Assembly: GCA_013540605.1 (NCBI GenBank)
Contig: JABVCK010000017.1
Coordinates: 1 to 64,000, forward strand
Length of the DNA: 64,000 bases
Direction of reading: 5' to 3'
Source of the DNA: Bacillota bacterium
GTDB lineage: Bacteria > Bacillota > Clostridia > Ch29
A program made the position numbers and the translations under genes. Below the pieces are notes generated by a model. That model did no database searches. It had not been told where the DNA came from and saw nothing but the letters and a program-made list of their open reading frames with translations. Positions 39,481 through 48,590 of the stretch are shown here, piece after piece. Positions within the stretch are counted from its first letter, which is position 1; the number at the start of each line of letters is the position of its first letter.

Positions 39481-40189
39481 TCATTCCGCCATAATGACCG
39501 GCTTCCCGGTCGCCGCTTGAATCGTCCACTTGATCCGCTCCCAATTGGCATTCCCTTCTGATGAATGAATCACCCAGATGCCCTTGACTCTTTTGAGATC
39601 GCAAGCCCGAAGAAATTTGACCGCGTTCTCCAGGGAGAAATGGCTTCGCAAAAGACGGTTTCTTAATTCCACCGGCACCATCCCGGCCGCCACATTCTCG
39701 TTCAGCGTCTGGATGTCATAGTTTATCTCAAGCATTATGTGGGTGAGTCCCTGGAATACATAGCGGCTATAGAAAGAGTCAGTAAGGTAAACAAGGCGCT
39801 CGCCGGTTGCCGTACTATGGAGTAAAAATCCGATAGAGCCGTCTATATCATGCTCGGCCTTGAACGCCTTTGCTACCCATGAACCAATCTGCACCTGCTC
39901 CCCCGCTTCAATATGCCGCATACGATGCCCGGACAGGCCCAAGAATGAGGCTGTAGGTGAGGATAGGTAAATATCCATCCCCGCCTTCATAACCTCCTTG
40001 ACGGCCTTACAGTGGTCCCCGTTAATGACCATGAGAGATCAGGCAAGCCTGAATCTCATGGAGACGAAAACCACATCCTTCCTGTATCTTTTTTATAGGC
40101 AGACCGCATTCGACCATTAATTTTGTATGGCTATCATCAATCACATAACAGTTGCCGGAACTACCGGACCCAATTGCGCTAATATTCAT
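39481..40189 (-). pseudogene. Metallo-beta-lactamase-fold hydrolase, split in its metal motif
   Basis: ATG 40189 (GGAGGCGG upstream) encodes 55 residues (GSGSSGNCYVIDDSHTKLMV is near its start) ending ISHGH and TAA at 40022. The next frame resumes at once with GDHCKAVKEVMKAG and runs to 39481 with GHRMRHIEAGEQVQIGSW, a TDSFYSRYV strand and RSHFSLENAVKFL, all family features. Removing four bases (TAAC) restores HGHGDH, a perfect HxHxDH site. It is either a 4-bp insertion mutant or a recoding site. Confidence 0.8.
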
Positions 40190-40249
40190 ATAGCCCGCCT
40201 CCTTACAAATTGTTCTTGGCGCGGCGTTTCCAACGCTCTTGTTTGCCCA

Positions 40250-41365
40250 TTACTTTCTTGCCCAGTTCGGTCCGCGCTTCTGCTCCGGTTGCGGTTGCGG
40301 CGGGTCGGGGAACAATTCGCCCGTAGTAGTGTCCACTTGCCCCGCTGGAGGATCTTCTGTGGCAGGGGTTTCGGGGGCAGGGCCTTCTTGCGGCCCTGGC
40401 TCATCGTCCACATATTCAGGCTCAATGTCAATGACTTCGCTGTTGGCATATTCCGCGATCTCAGCGGCTACCTTAGCATCGGCAAGTGACTCCTCCATTT
40501 GTTTCAGGCGCAGGTAATCGTCATCAATCTTCTGGCTGTCGATGGTGATATCGCTGTAGGCGGCGCGGTAAATGGTTTTCCAGCACATTTTTTCGTACCA
40601 GCCCTCAACCTTCTCTTTCTCGCCGGTCTTGACATTCTTCTGCTTCTTCTCATCCCATTTCCAGACGTCTTTTTCTCCGCCCCAAAACTCCGTAGATGCA
40701 TAAGGTGGCTTGCGTTTCTCAATGTCCTTCTTAGTGAACGTGACCAATTTATTTTTCTCAGGGGAACCTTTAAAAAGGTGATAATAAAAGCCGCCGACAA
40801 TCTCTCCCCGATCAAAGGGATTCTCAACATCAAATTCAAAAGTTTCGTACTCATGCCGATGGTCTTTTTTGATAGGTTTGAATTTGTCTTTGGAGTATAC
40901 CAGTTCGACAATAACGTGGTCAGGCTTAGCCTCATCTAGGCCGTATTTAACCGCCTTTAACTCAAGGCCCCGGTAACCCTCGACAAAACCGATGTCATAT
41001 TTATTGGTGGCGCTGTTTTTATATGGGACCATGTTGATGTGATTCTTCTGCGCCGGGTCAAGGCCGATGCGGGCATACGCCACGACGTTGCGGGCAAGGG
41101 CCTCCATATTCACGTTTGCCCACACGACAGGCAGCGCGTCGCGGTATTTTTCATCCTTCTTCTTCCGCTTCTCTTCGGCGACTTTCAAGGACGCATCAAG
41201 AGAGATAAAATAGTTCTGCGCCAACCGCTTCTGGAAGTTCGTCAAGGCAATCTCCCCGACGCCGCTGGTAAACTCCAGCATGACCTTATTCATAAACCGT
41301 TCCGACATGGATTGTTCCTTTTTAGCTATTTCTTTGGTTTCAGCCTGTTTCGCTTGTTCTGCCAT
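40250..41365 (-). CDS. recT: RecT single-strand annealing protein
   Basis: ATG 41365 after GGAGGG; 371 residues. Residues 20-270 follow RecT: a Lys-rich start, NPQ-like ALARNVVAYARIGLDP, and NKYDIGFVEGYRGLELKA. VIVELVYSKD and EGWYEKMCWKTIYRAAY come later. The C-terminal 70 residues are acidic and Pro-rich. It anneals homologous strands and would work with the SbcC-like ATPase encoded nearby. Confidence 0.9.
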   Translation of the reverse strand: MAEQAKQAETKEIAKKEQSMSERFMNKVMLEFTSGVGEIALTNFQKRLAQNYFISLDASLKVAEEKRKKKDEKYRDALPVVWANVNMEALARNVVAYARIGLDPAQKNHINMVPYKNSATNKYDIGFVEGYRGLELKAVKYGLDEAKPDHVIVELVYSKDKFKPIKKDHRHEYETFEFDVENPFDRGEIVGGFYYHLFKGSPEKNKLVTFTKKDIEKRKPPYASTEFWGGEKDVWKWDEKKQKNVKTGEKEKVEGWYEKMCWKTIYRAAYSDITIDSQKIDDDYLRLKQMEESLADAKVAAEIAEYANSEVIDIEPEYVDDEPGPQEGPAPETPATEDPPAGQVDTTTGELFPDPPQPQPEQKRGPNWARK

Positions 41366-41371
41366 TTTCAC

Positions 41372-41563
41372 TTAACCCTCCACTCTTTTTAAGAATTCGG
41401 TTGCAAAGCCGCCGGCCTTGCCCTGGAGTTTTACTACCTCACTGCTACATAAATCCCACGGATCAGAGACAACAGTCCAGATCTTATCCTTGTTGGCCTC
41501 AAGCCTCGCCTCGTAGCAATCGACCATGACAACCTTATCGCCGATTTTTAAACCCTCTGCCAT
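41372..41563 (-). CDS. KOW/SH3-like small protein
   Basis: A 63-residue beta-barrel-like protein (GLKIGDKVVMVDCYEARLEA; KIWTVVSDPW). It has a good ribosome binding site and lies six bases from recT. Function unknown. Confidence 0.55.
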   Translation of the reverse strand: MAEGLKIGDKVVMVDCYEARLEANKDKIWTVVSDPWDLCSSEVVKLQGKAGGFATEFLKRVEG

Positions 41564-41626
41564 TTTCTCAACCTCGCTTCGCTTAATCGTTGTGTTCGCT
41601 CAGGCATTTACACCCATGTCGCCCCC

Positions 41627-41941
41627 CTAATCGCAATAGCTTCTATTGCAGTGAGGGCACCCTGTTACAAGTTCTTTGCCGGCCTTTTCGACTGTAATGC
41701 CGCTTATATAGTCGGCTTCTTCGAGCAGGCAATTCTCGACGCTCCGGTATCCAGTTCTGCCTATCCAAGAAGCAGATTGTCCGCGCTTATATCCGAGCGG
41801 CTTATATATATTGTTTTTACAACAATGGCACCTTCCGTCATACGGTGCAAAATGCGGGGCTCCCTTCTGTTCGCAATACTCTTTCTGCGCAGCGATGCTT
41901 TTATCAACATCGAACTTAGTAATATCAAATTGCTTATCCAT
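41627..41941 (-). CDS. Zinc-binding small protein
   Basis: A 104-residue protein with CHCC in the middle (GRCHCCKNNIYKPLG) and CPHC at the end, likely one or two zinc sites. It shares these features with its upstream neighbour. Function unknown. Confidence 0.55.
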   Translation of the reverse strand: MDKQFDITKFDVDKSIAAQKEYCEQKGAPHFAPYDGRCHCCKNNIYKPLGYKRGQSASWIGRTGYRSVENCLLEEADYISGITVEKAGKELVTGCPHCNRSYCD

Positions 41942-41943
41942 TT

Positions 41944-42480
41944 TTACCTAGCCCCCAATTCTTCTTTAAATTTCGCGCCACATTCATGGCATACGGTTTT
42001 GTTTCCTTTATCCGTAAAAATCACGCTTATTTTCTCATCGTCCTGAAAATGCTTTCCACAAGAAAAACACTCAAAACCCTGATATTTATGATCAGCGCGA
42101 ATGCGACGGAAGTTTTCGTTAAAGACCATCATGTCAAGGTAAACGTGGGATATTCTGTAAGTGGTAGTTCTTGTTTTAGTGATAACTGGATTAATGACTA
42201 GGCCACCTCTAGCCACAATTTCAAACTGCACCGAGTTAAATCGTTTCCCGGGGACCTCTTCGAGATAAAACTTGGCATGCCAACCGTGAATTTCGGGATC
42301 TTTTGCCAAGGTGTAAATCTCGCCTATGGTTAAATAATCTTTTGCAGAGTCGTTATTGCCCCACCTTGATTGGAATTCATCAACGCTTACGCATCTGATC
42401 TTGGCACCTTTTTTGACTGTTAATATAGGAGATTTATCGACGCCATGAAAAAATAGTGCATCTAAAGCATTTACGTCCAA
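41944..42480 (-). CDS. Protein with C-terminal zinc ribbon
   Basis: A 178-residue protein ending in a treble-clef-like ribbon (CFSCGKHFQDDEKISV, then VCHECGAKFKEE). The N-terminal 120 residues look like a small beta domain (PGKRFNSVQFEIVARGG). It lies directly after the ATPase gene. Function unknown. Confidence 0.55.
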   Translation of the reverse strand: MDVNALDALFFHGVDKSPILTVKKGAKIRCVSVDEFQSRWGNNDSAKDYLTIGEIYTLAKDPEIHGWHAKFYLEEVPGKRFNSVQFEIVARGGLVINPVITKTRTTTYRISHVYLDMMVFNENFRRIRADHKYQGFECFSCGKHFQDDEKISVIFTDKGNKTVCHECGAKFKEELGAR

Positions 42481-44475
42481 CTACGCCACCTCCACTTGTA
42501 ATTTATCCACGCCCTCAACCGCTTTCAGCCGTATCACTTGCGCCTTCGTCTCCACCGGCTCCGTCAGGGACTCTGCTTCATCCAGGAAGATCGGCGCGAT
42601 AATGCCAAAATGCTGTTGCAGGCGGTTAATGATATCCACGCCCACCCGCATTTTCTCCCCATGACTGCCGCCGCTGTTCCAGCCGGCCCCGCTGGGAATT
42701 ATGACCTCGCAGCACTCCACAACCGCTCCGTTAACCAGGACATCGAACAGTTTAAATCGCGCTAGTTTAAAATTGCTGTTGATGCCGTCCGTGATCAGTG
42801 AACACTTAGCGCGCGTAAACTCTTCTAACAAGAACAACTCGCTCTCGCATTTCTCGTATTCCTTCGCCAGCCGCTTTTCATCGGCGCCCAGTTCGGCAAT
42901 CCGCTTTTGCCCCCGGTCAAAGGCCTCAATATTCTTCTTGGTTCCCTCCAGGGCGTCAATCTCGGCCTGGATTGCGTTGATTTCCCCATGGACCGTCGTA
43001 ATGGCCTCTTGGTTGTTACCTTCCAGATCGGATATGGCTATTTCCAGATCGAAAATCCGGCTTTGCACTTTGACTATTTCGGGGTTGGTTCCTGGGAAAA
43101 GGTCTTGCGGTAAGTTCTTTAGATTGGATATTCCTTCTTGAATCGCGGCGTATTCCTGGCGTGTCTGCTGTAACTTCTCGTTGAGGGCGTCAATTTCTGC
43201 CTGTAGCTTCGTATTGGCGGCGACCAGTTCGTCGATTTCGTCAGCCGCGGCCTCGCCCTTTTTGTTTATTTCTTCAAGTTTCTGAGCCTTATTCAGGTTG
43301 AACGCTTCCTCAGCCTTCTGCCGGGCCTCCTGGAGTTGCTCCTCCGGGATGGCCTGACCGCAGATAGGGCAGACGGCCTCTTGTTCAAAGACAAACTGAT
43401 TTCCGTCAACTGATTGCCACGTCTGGGACAACAACTCCAGGCCTTTAGTCCGTGATTCAATCACCCGGTTATTGGCGGCTATATCCGCCTCTTTCTCCTT
43501 AATCTGTCTATTTAGATCATTGCCCCTGTCGGCTGTCTCGTCCAAAAGGCGTTGTTTTTCTTGGATAGCCCTCCTTACCTCAGCCCCGGCCTCATTCTGC
43601 GCCTTAATTAATTCCGCCTGGGCTTCGGCCAGCGCCCGCTTAAGCTCCGCAGCCTGGCCGCCGGATTGAATCCGCGCTAGTTCCTGCTGCTTCTCCTGGA
43701 GGCGATACTTGGCAGTTGAAATATCGGCTGTCACCTTGTCGATTTTTAAGCCGGTCACGTCCGGCAAGCCTAACTGGGCCTCGCTGATCCGTATGGGGAT
43801 TTGTTCGATCTCGTCCTTGATTTTCTTTAACTGTGACTTGACCACTGCTTTGTGATCCTCAATATCGCGGCCTTTCAAAATCCCCGGCAGAGCGGCCAGT
43901 TTCGGCGTAGCGGCGATAATTTCCCCGTCCGTCATACTGCCGCACATTTCAAACAGCAGAGCACGCCTGGCCCTCCAGTCGAATTTATCGCCCTTGCGAT
44001 CCTGAGCGAAAAACAAGGGATCAATCAACAGCCGCCAGGTCCGCTCATCGGCAATCCGGGCTAGGCGGGCCTGATATTCTTTTTCTGTCTTGGGAACACC
44101 ATCTACATAATGATCCGTCTCATGGCCGTCAAATATCTTATCGTTCGTGCCTCGTTTCCTGGTCCACTTCTCCTTATAGACTTTCTTGAAACTCATTTCC
44201 CTGCCGTCAATATCCAAGACAACCTCGGCCTCGTGTTCCAGGCCGTGCAGGAACTCGTGATTTTCATCCCTGGTTTTGATGGGGAATGCCGGTCCAGGAG
44301 AATTGCCCAGGCTATCCTTGCCGGTCAGCACGAAAAATGCGCTATCTACAAGGGTCGTTTTACCCCGCCCGTTGCATGCCGAAACGGTTACGTCTTTCCC
44401 ATTGGCAACAAGTTTAAACTCGCGCAAGCCCGCGAAATTACGGACACGGAGGGACTGAAGCACAACCTTAGTCAT
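42481..44475 (-). CDS. SbcC/RecF-like ATPase
   Basis: ATG 44475 follows GGGGGGTGA; 664 residues. It has an N-terminal Walker A (ACNGRGKTTLVDSAFF) and two coiled coils flanking a zinc hook CPICGQ. The C-terminal Walker B is IFLDEAESL. This is the SMC/SbcC layout, at about two thirds of SbcC size. With RecT it forms a phage recombination pair and may remodel DNA ends. No separate SbcD-like nuclease is seen here. Confidence 0.85.
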   Translation of the reverse strand: MTKVVLQSLRVRNFAGLREFKLVANGKDVTVSACNGRGKTTLVDSAFFVLTGKDSLGNSPGPAFPIKTRDENHEFLHGLEHEAEVVLDIDGREMSFKKVYKEKWTRKRGTNDKIFDGHETDHYVDGVPKTEKEYQARLARIADERTWRLLIDPLFFAQDRKGDKFDWRARRALLFEMCGSMTDGEIIAATPKLAALPGILKGRDIEDHKAVVKSQLKKIKDEIEQIPIRISEAQLGLPDVTGLKIDKVTADISTAKYRLQEKQQELARIQSGGQAAELKRALAEAQAELIKAQNEAGAEVRRAIQEKQRLLDETADRGNDLNRQIKEKEADIAANNRVIESRTKGLELLSQTWQSVDGNQFVFEQEAVCPICGQAIPEEQLQEARQKAEEAFNLNKAQKLEEINKKGEAAADEIDELVAANTKLQAEIDALNEKLQQTRQEYAAIQEGISNLKNLPQDLFPGTNPEIVKVQSRIFDLEIAISDLEGNNQEAITTVHGEINAIQAEIDALEGTKKNIEAFDRGQKRIAELGADEKRLAKEYEKCESELFLLEEFTRAKCSLITDGINSNFKLARFKLFDVLVNGAVVECCEVIIPSGAGWNSGGSHGEKMRVGVDIINRLQQHFGIIAPIFLDEAESLTEPVETKAQVIRLKAVEGVDKLQVEVA

Positions 44476-44728
44476 GCTGCGATTCACCCCCCCTGGTGAG
44501 CATATCCTCAAGCGAATACGCCTTAACTTGCGGGTATCTTTCGAGGATGTTATTTATCATCTGAGCGAGTTCGTGACTTTTAACATTGTGGAGAGCCTCT
44601 TGATTTCTGAAGCCGTTGTCGTTTCGTTCGTCTATACCCAAAAACACAACGCCCTCATATTCGCCCTTAACAAATTCCTCGCCATCCTCAGTGATAATTG
44701 TCACCTTTATTTTCCCTTGGTTTTCCAT
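44468..44728 (-). CDS. Small phage protein
   Basis: An 86-residue protein with two beta strands (IKVTIITEDGEEFVKGEYEG) and a helical end. It overlaps the ATPase start by eight bases. Function unknown. Confidence 0.55.
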   Translation of the reverse strand: MENQGKIKVTIITEDGEEFVKGEYEGVVFLGIDERNDNGFRNQEALHNVKSHELAQMINNILERYPQVKAYSLEDMLTRGGESQHD

Positions 44729-44743
44729 TTAACTTTGCCTCCT

Positions 44744-45010
44744 TTAATTTTTTGTTCCCGTTCCGCCGCAAGCGGGACACCCCACATCGTTTGCGTCCAA
44801 CCCGGTCCCGCAGCAGACCGGGCAAATAGTTTCCTGTTCCTTGGTGAAGCAGGCATCACAGAGCGTGTCGCCTGTAACTAACGAATTTTTCCGGCCAAAA
44901 TCGCCACAGGCAACGCATCGGGAATGAAATGGGTCAACCCGCTGGCCGGCCTGATGAGAGTTGGCCAGCCGTGGATCAAACAAAGAACAATATCTGGTCA
45001 CCAGGAACAC
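44744..45010 (-). CDS. DnaJ-type zinc finger protein
   Basis: An 88-residue protein starting at GTG 45010 with AAAGGAAGG. Two CxxCxGxG-like units at the end (CPVCCGTG, CPACGGTG) and an upstream CVACGD/CDACF pair match DnaJ zinc modules. Small phage proteins of this type have no known role. Confidence 0.6.
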   Translation of the reverse strand: MFLVTRYCSLFDPRLANSHQAGQRVDPFHSRCVACGDFGRKNSLVTGDTLCDACFTKEQETICPVCCGTGLDANDVGCPACGGTGTKN

Positions 45011-45461
45011 CTTCCTTTGGGTTCTTAAGGGATAGGGGAGCCCCCGGCCCGGCTGCCGGCCCCCCAGTTCGTTAAATTATCATCGTTTATCATTTAAAGC
45101 GGCGCCACCCTCGTCCGGGCTGAGTAACCAACTCATCGGGTATCGCCTATTGGTTCAATTGGATGGGGTGGGCAGGATTAAACCTGCATCGGTTTGCATC
45201 ATAGTTTATACTCGCCAATCTCGGAGTAACTTTACCGCAAAGAATACATTGGATTTTACAATCGCCTCATATGCGATAACTTAAACGCCGGGCTTTGCAC
45301 CCTACTTCTAGTCCACAGGCGTTGCGTCTTTTATTCCGCCACCACCCCAAAGCCTGTGCAGGGTGGGGGATTGGCTACCCCCGATATGCGCTTGGTCTTG
45401 GCGCTATTCCACCTCTATCGCTCACCGGGTCTCAACCGGATACCCTGCAAAACTTGCATAA
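45011..45461 (-). other. 450-base non-coding region with strong secondary structure
   Basis: No convincing gene on either strand. The minus strand has several stems: GGGGGTAGCC...CCCCC near 45361-45382; AACGCC/GGCGTT enclosing GGG/CCC near 45284-45325; ATCGC/GCGAT near 45260; GCAGG/CCTGC near 45172-45187. There is also TGAGT/ACTCA near 45120-45135 and a GC palindrome near 45044-45065. In a genome with few gaps this could be a structured RNA. I cannot name a class. Confidence 0.4.
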
Positions 45462-45911
45462 TTACGCTTCCACCACTGGCGCATACTCACTTTTGGTCTT
45501 GTTAAATGTCCATCCGACTGCCGTCCATACATCTTTGATGTCCGGTGGCACACACAGCATATACTCGCGTTCTGTGGAGTGGCAAATAACGTTGACAAAC
45601 TGCAGATGCTCTCCCGCAATAGGGTCAATCTCACGACTGCGATACAGGGCAGCCTCCTTTTTGTTGACGCCTATCCCAACGTAATCCCGATCAACCTCGA
45701 TAACATCGAGTAATTGCGTGAATCTGCCGGTGCCGAGCTTTTCCATTTCAACATAGTCATACCCGTACCAGTCAATACTAACTCCGCATGGGCAATATCG
45801 GTGGTTAGGATGCACTCCGTATGCCCGGCATCCTGGGCCATGTAGTTGCCGGCCGGTCTTAAATTCGCTTGCGGGAAATACTCCTCCGCACTTGTGACAA
45901 CGATAGTACAT
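45462..45911 (-). CDS. Zinc-binding phage protein
   Basis: A 149-residue protein. CHKCGGVFPASEF, then CRAYGVHPNHRYCPCGVSI, give six to seven metal ligands in the first 45 residues. The remainder is an alpha/beta domain (ALYRSREIDPIAGEHLQFVN). Function unknown. Confidence 0.55.
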   Translation of the reverse strand: MYYRCHKCGGVFPASEFKTGRQLHGPGCRAYGVHPNHRYCPCGVSIDWYGYDYVEMEKLGTGRFTQLLDVIEVDRDYVGIGVNKKEAALYRSREIDPIAGEHLQFVNVICHSTEREYMLCVPPDIKDVWTAVGWTFNKTKSEYAPVVEA

Positions 45912-45915
45912 TGGC

Positions 45916-47192
45916 TTATTCCTCCGCTTTAACGACTTTTCCGGCTTTCAGCCGGTACCAAGTATCAGCCTTGATTTTCTCGCCATCTACTAATACAGCC
46001 TTGTACTTTCGGTTTCATTCCATTGTTCGTCTGCATCAGCGAAACGAGTTGCCCCGGTGCCTTTGCCTTTGGCGCATGCCATAGGCAATAGCAGCACGCC
46101 CTTCTCGCCAACAGTTACTTCCTTCGTGCCTTATATGGCAGCGCCATAGTTCCAGCATTAATAGCGCCACAGAGTCCCAGCATTGGCAGCGCCATAGTTC
46201 CCAGCATTGGCAGCGCCATGGTTCGTTAGCGCCCTTGTGCCAACATTGGCGCCGGCGCAGCGTTGGCGGCGCCATGGTTCAACGTTAGCGGCGCCATGGT
46301 TCCCAGCATTGGCAGCGCCACGATCCCCAACGTTGGCAGCGCCACCGAAATCCCCAGCATTGGCAGCGCCATGGTTCCCAGCATTAGCAGCGCCACCGTC
46401 CCAACATTGGCAGCGCCAGTTCCCCAGCATTATGGCAGCGCCATGGTTCCAACATTGGCAGCGCCCTTGTACCCAGCATTGGCAGCGCCGTCCCAACATT
46501 AGCAGCGCCAAGGTTACAGCATTGGCAGCGCCATGGTTCCCAACATTGGCAGCGCCACCGTCCCCAGCATTGGCAGCGCCATGGTTCCCAGCATTGGCAG
46601 CGCCATGGTTCCCAGCATTGGCAGCGCCATGGTTCCCAGCATTGGCAGCGCCACCGTCCCCAGCATTGGCAGCGCCATGGTTCCCAGCATTGGCAGCGCC
46701 ACCGTCCCCAGCATTGGCAGCGCCATAGTTCCCAGCATTGGCAGCGCCATAGTTCCCAGCATTGGCAGCGCCCTTGTACCCAGCATTGGCAGCGCCACCG
46801 TCCCCAGCATTGTTGGTATCAGCAGAGGATATTTTCTTCTGAAAATCGAACTTCTCAAAAAACACTCTCACGGCTGCTTGCACTATTGACTTGACGCTTA
46901 TCTCGGCTCCAAAAGTAATCTTTTTAGCACAAACCTTACTATCGTCCGAATGGCCTTGGATCTCGCCGTCAAGTTCGACCTCGAAAAAACGGCTTTGTCC
47001 AGGACTGTAGTAACCAAAACACTCATGCGGCAGTATGCAGGCGTGGAATCCGCCCTTACCTTGCTGTTTAGCTTCTCGTTCTGTAGGGCAACATTTAACT
47101 TCCCCAGGATGGACATATGATCCGCCTAGTTCATACTGAAATCCTTGGCATTTCATATCTTTGTCTGTTCCCTTGGTAGCCTTTTCAGACAT
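45916..47192 (-). pseudogene. DUF7666-like protein with 8-residue repeats, multiply frameshifted
   Basis: ATG 47192 follows AAGGAGG. Residues 1-115 are a DUF7666-type head (GEVKCCPTEREAKQQGKGGF is typical). A repeat domain of GAANAGNH/GAANAGDG units follows. The frame changes several times in the repeats (runs such as CWNHGAAIMLGNW) and again after them. The expected C-terminus appears in two other frames (VTVGEKGVLLLPMACAKG, then YKAVLVDGEKIKADTWYRL), ending at 45916. An intact ancestor would have had about 420 residues. Confidence 0.7.
46186..46815. repeat. 24-bp coding repeat array
   Basis: About 25 copies of a unit close to CCCAGCATTGGCAGCGCCAT (24-bp period, alternating ATGGTT and ACCGTC ends). 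Several copies carry 1-10 base indels that break the frame. Confidence 0.9.
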
Positions 47193-47209
47193 TTGTCTTT
47201 CCTCCTTGA

Positions 47210-47530
47210 TTAAAACAATTCCCCTGTTTCAACAAACTCCTGAAGAATAGGCAACAATTGTTTGGCCTGTTCCCTTGTTAAATGCATCCTTGTCGCCAAT
47301 AATACATCTTCTGGTATAGGGTATTTAACCCAACCAACTCCGTTCTCCTGAACCTTAGAAGCCATAATCTTAGGGTCTGCATCATCAACCCCAAACCATA
47401 TTGCATCATCTGTTGCTAAAGAAGATTTTTGAATACTACATCTTGATCCGTAAAGATCCTGAAAATGAATAATTTTGAAACCTCTGCTTGTGTAGCCTTC
47501 TTCCAATTCCAAATCGTGCCCCCCTTGCAT
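47210..47530 (-). CDS. Conserved phage protein of unknown function
   Basis: A 106-residue protein. FQDLYGSRCSIQKSSLATDD, then IWFGVDDADP and RMHLTREQAKQLLPILQEF, form a pattern common to small phage proteins whose function is not known. Confidence 0.65.
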   Translation of the reverse strand: MQGGHDLELEEGYTSRGFKIIHFQDLYGSRCSIQKSSLATDDAIWFGVDDADPKIMASKVQENGVGWVKYPIPEDVLLATRMHLTREQAKQLLPILQEFVETGELF

Positions 47531-47621
47531 AAACTCAAATAACTAGTTATAATAGACATGAGGATTAACTTATCACATCCTTACCAGCCCATTGACCGGT
47601 TCCAGCGGTCAGGGGCTTATT

Positions 47622-47921
47622 TTATTTCAGGATTTTCCGTTCTCCAAGTTCCTCCCGCAACCGGCCGGACAGCGAATCGAGCTGCTCATTGTTCACTCTC
47701 ATTAAGAAGGTCGCTGCAAAAATAAACTCAGTTATCGTTGTGGCTGCAGCTTCCTTGTTAACTCCACTGGTTGAGCTAGGCTCACTTGCTGATACAGCAC
47801 CATTAAGTCTGGCGATCAGCCCGGTGCAGGTGGTCACCGAATCAATTAATTCCTGTAAAGCCTGTTCCACAGGCGATGCTTGTTTTGCCGAAATCGCTGC
47901 ACAATCTTTGTCGTACATCAT
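47622..47921 (-). CDS. Small helical phage protein
   Basis: ATG 47921 with GGGAGGTG upstream; 99 residues, helical (SPVEQALQELIDSVTTCTGL; EQLDSLSGRLREELGERK). No family recognised. Confidence 0.55.
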   Translation of the reverse strand: MMYDKDCAAISAKQASPVEQALQELIDSVTTCTGLIARLNGAVSASEPSSTSGVNKEAAATTITEFIFAATFLMRVNNEQLDSLSGRLREELGERKILK

Positions 47922-47923
47922 TT

Positions 47924-48203
47924 TCACCTCCCTTCTCTCCCAAATGCCCCAGTCCGCCGCCTCTCGATCATCCCGCACCTGGCCTGGTCGATTATCAGGA
48001 TCGCTACCTCATCCGGGTCCCTGTTTAATGCTTCGCCTATCTCCCATACGCTATACCCGCTTCTCCAGAGTTCCTGGACGGTCGCAACATCAGCCAAGTC
48101 CCAAGAGAAGCCCATATCCAAACAGGCGATATACTGCTCTGAGATGGGGCGCAAACCTGCCGGCATACCTCGTTTTGAACCGTTCCCCCCCGGTTCTCGC
48201 CAT
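47924..48203 (-). pseudogene. HTH protein, frameshifted at a seven-G run
   Basis: ATG 48203 has AAGGAG at good spacing and reads MARTGG. At a run of seven G the frame must drop one base to continue into the protein-like part (ISEQYIACLDMGFSWDLADV, then WRSGYSVWEIGEALNRDPDE, an HTH) ending at 47924. Without the shift the product is a 37-residue peptide. Slippage, mutation or sequencing error are all possible. Confidence 0.6.
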
Positions 48204-48225
48204 GGTATCAGTCTCCTTGACCCCC

Positions 48226-48381
48226 TTAGTAACATGCCAGCACCAGGTAGAGCAGCACAACCCAAACGACAAACATCAGGATAACCATAGCCGGACTGTG
48301 CTCTAGGTTCCACTTCCTGCGGGGTTTGTATGATTCTCTGACAGCCTCGTCTGTCACCTTATAGGTCTGAATACCTGCCAT
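48226..48381 (-). CDS. Small membrane protein
   Basis: ATG 48381 (GAGGGATG upstream); 51 residues with one C-terminal transmembrane helix (AMVILMFVVWVVLLYLVLA). Overlaps the upstream gene by 28 bases. Confidence 0.5.
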   Translation of the reverse strand: MAGIQTYKVTDEAVRESYKPRRKWNLEHSPAMVILMFVVWVVLLYLVLACY

Positions 48382-48575
48382 ACAACATCCCTCACTTTCG
48401 AGCCTTCTGTTTTTTCCGCTAGCTCCCGCAGTTGCAGTTCCCCTATTTCCTCCCAAATGCGGTCAGCCTCCCTGTGCAGGATTTCGCTGGCCCCCTCCAG
48501 AGTGTCTATCACCCCTTTGACTTCCGCCAATCGCCTATACAACACTGATAATTTAATCTCGATTGAGTTATCCAT
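48354..48575 (-). CDS. Coiled-coil small protein
   Basis: A 73-residue helical protein (KLSVLYRRLAEVKGVIDTLE) with a good ribosome binding site. Function unknown. Confidence 0.5.
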   Translation of the reverse strand: MDNSIEIKLSVLYRRLAEVKGVIDTLEGASEILHREADRIWEEIGELQLRELAEKTEGSKVRDVVWQVFRPIR

Positions 48576-48590
48576 GTTTCGCCTCCTTCC

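Noticed and set aside
45150-45235. tRNA on the minus strand
   Set aside because: GCAGG-TTTAAT-CCTGC followed by CCACCCCA looks like a T-arm and acceptor end, but the loop has only six bases. No matching 5' acceptor strand or anticodon arm is found upstream.
45295-45684. Plus-strand gene
   Set aside because: The long open frame lies opposite a zinc-binding gene and the structured block. It has no ribosome binding site and a composition typical of an antisense shadow.
46186-46815. CRISPR array or pentapeptide-repeat protein
   Set aside because: The 24-bp units are contiguous without spacers, and translation gives an 8-residue GAANAG-x-x repeat, not the A(D/N)LXX pentapeptide pattern.
46207-46889. 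Plus-strand repeat proteins
   Set aside because: Open frames on the plus strand are the antisense of the 24-bp repeats. The head domain and ribosome binding site lie on the minus strand.
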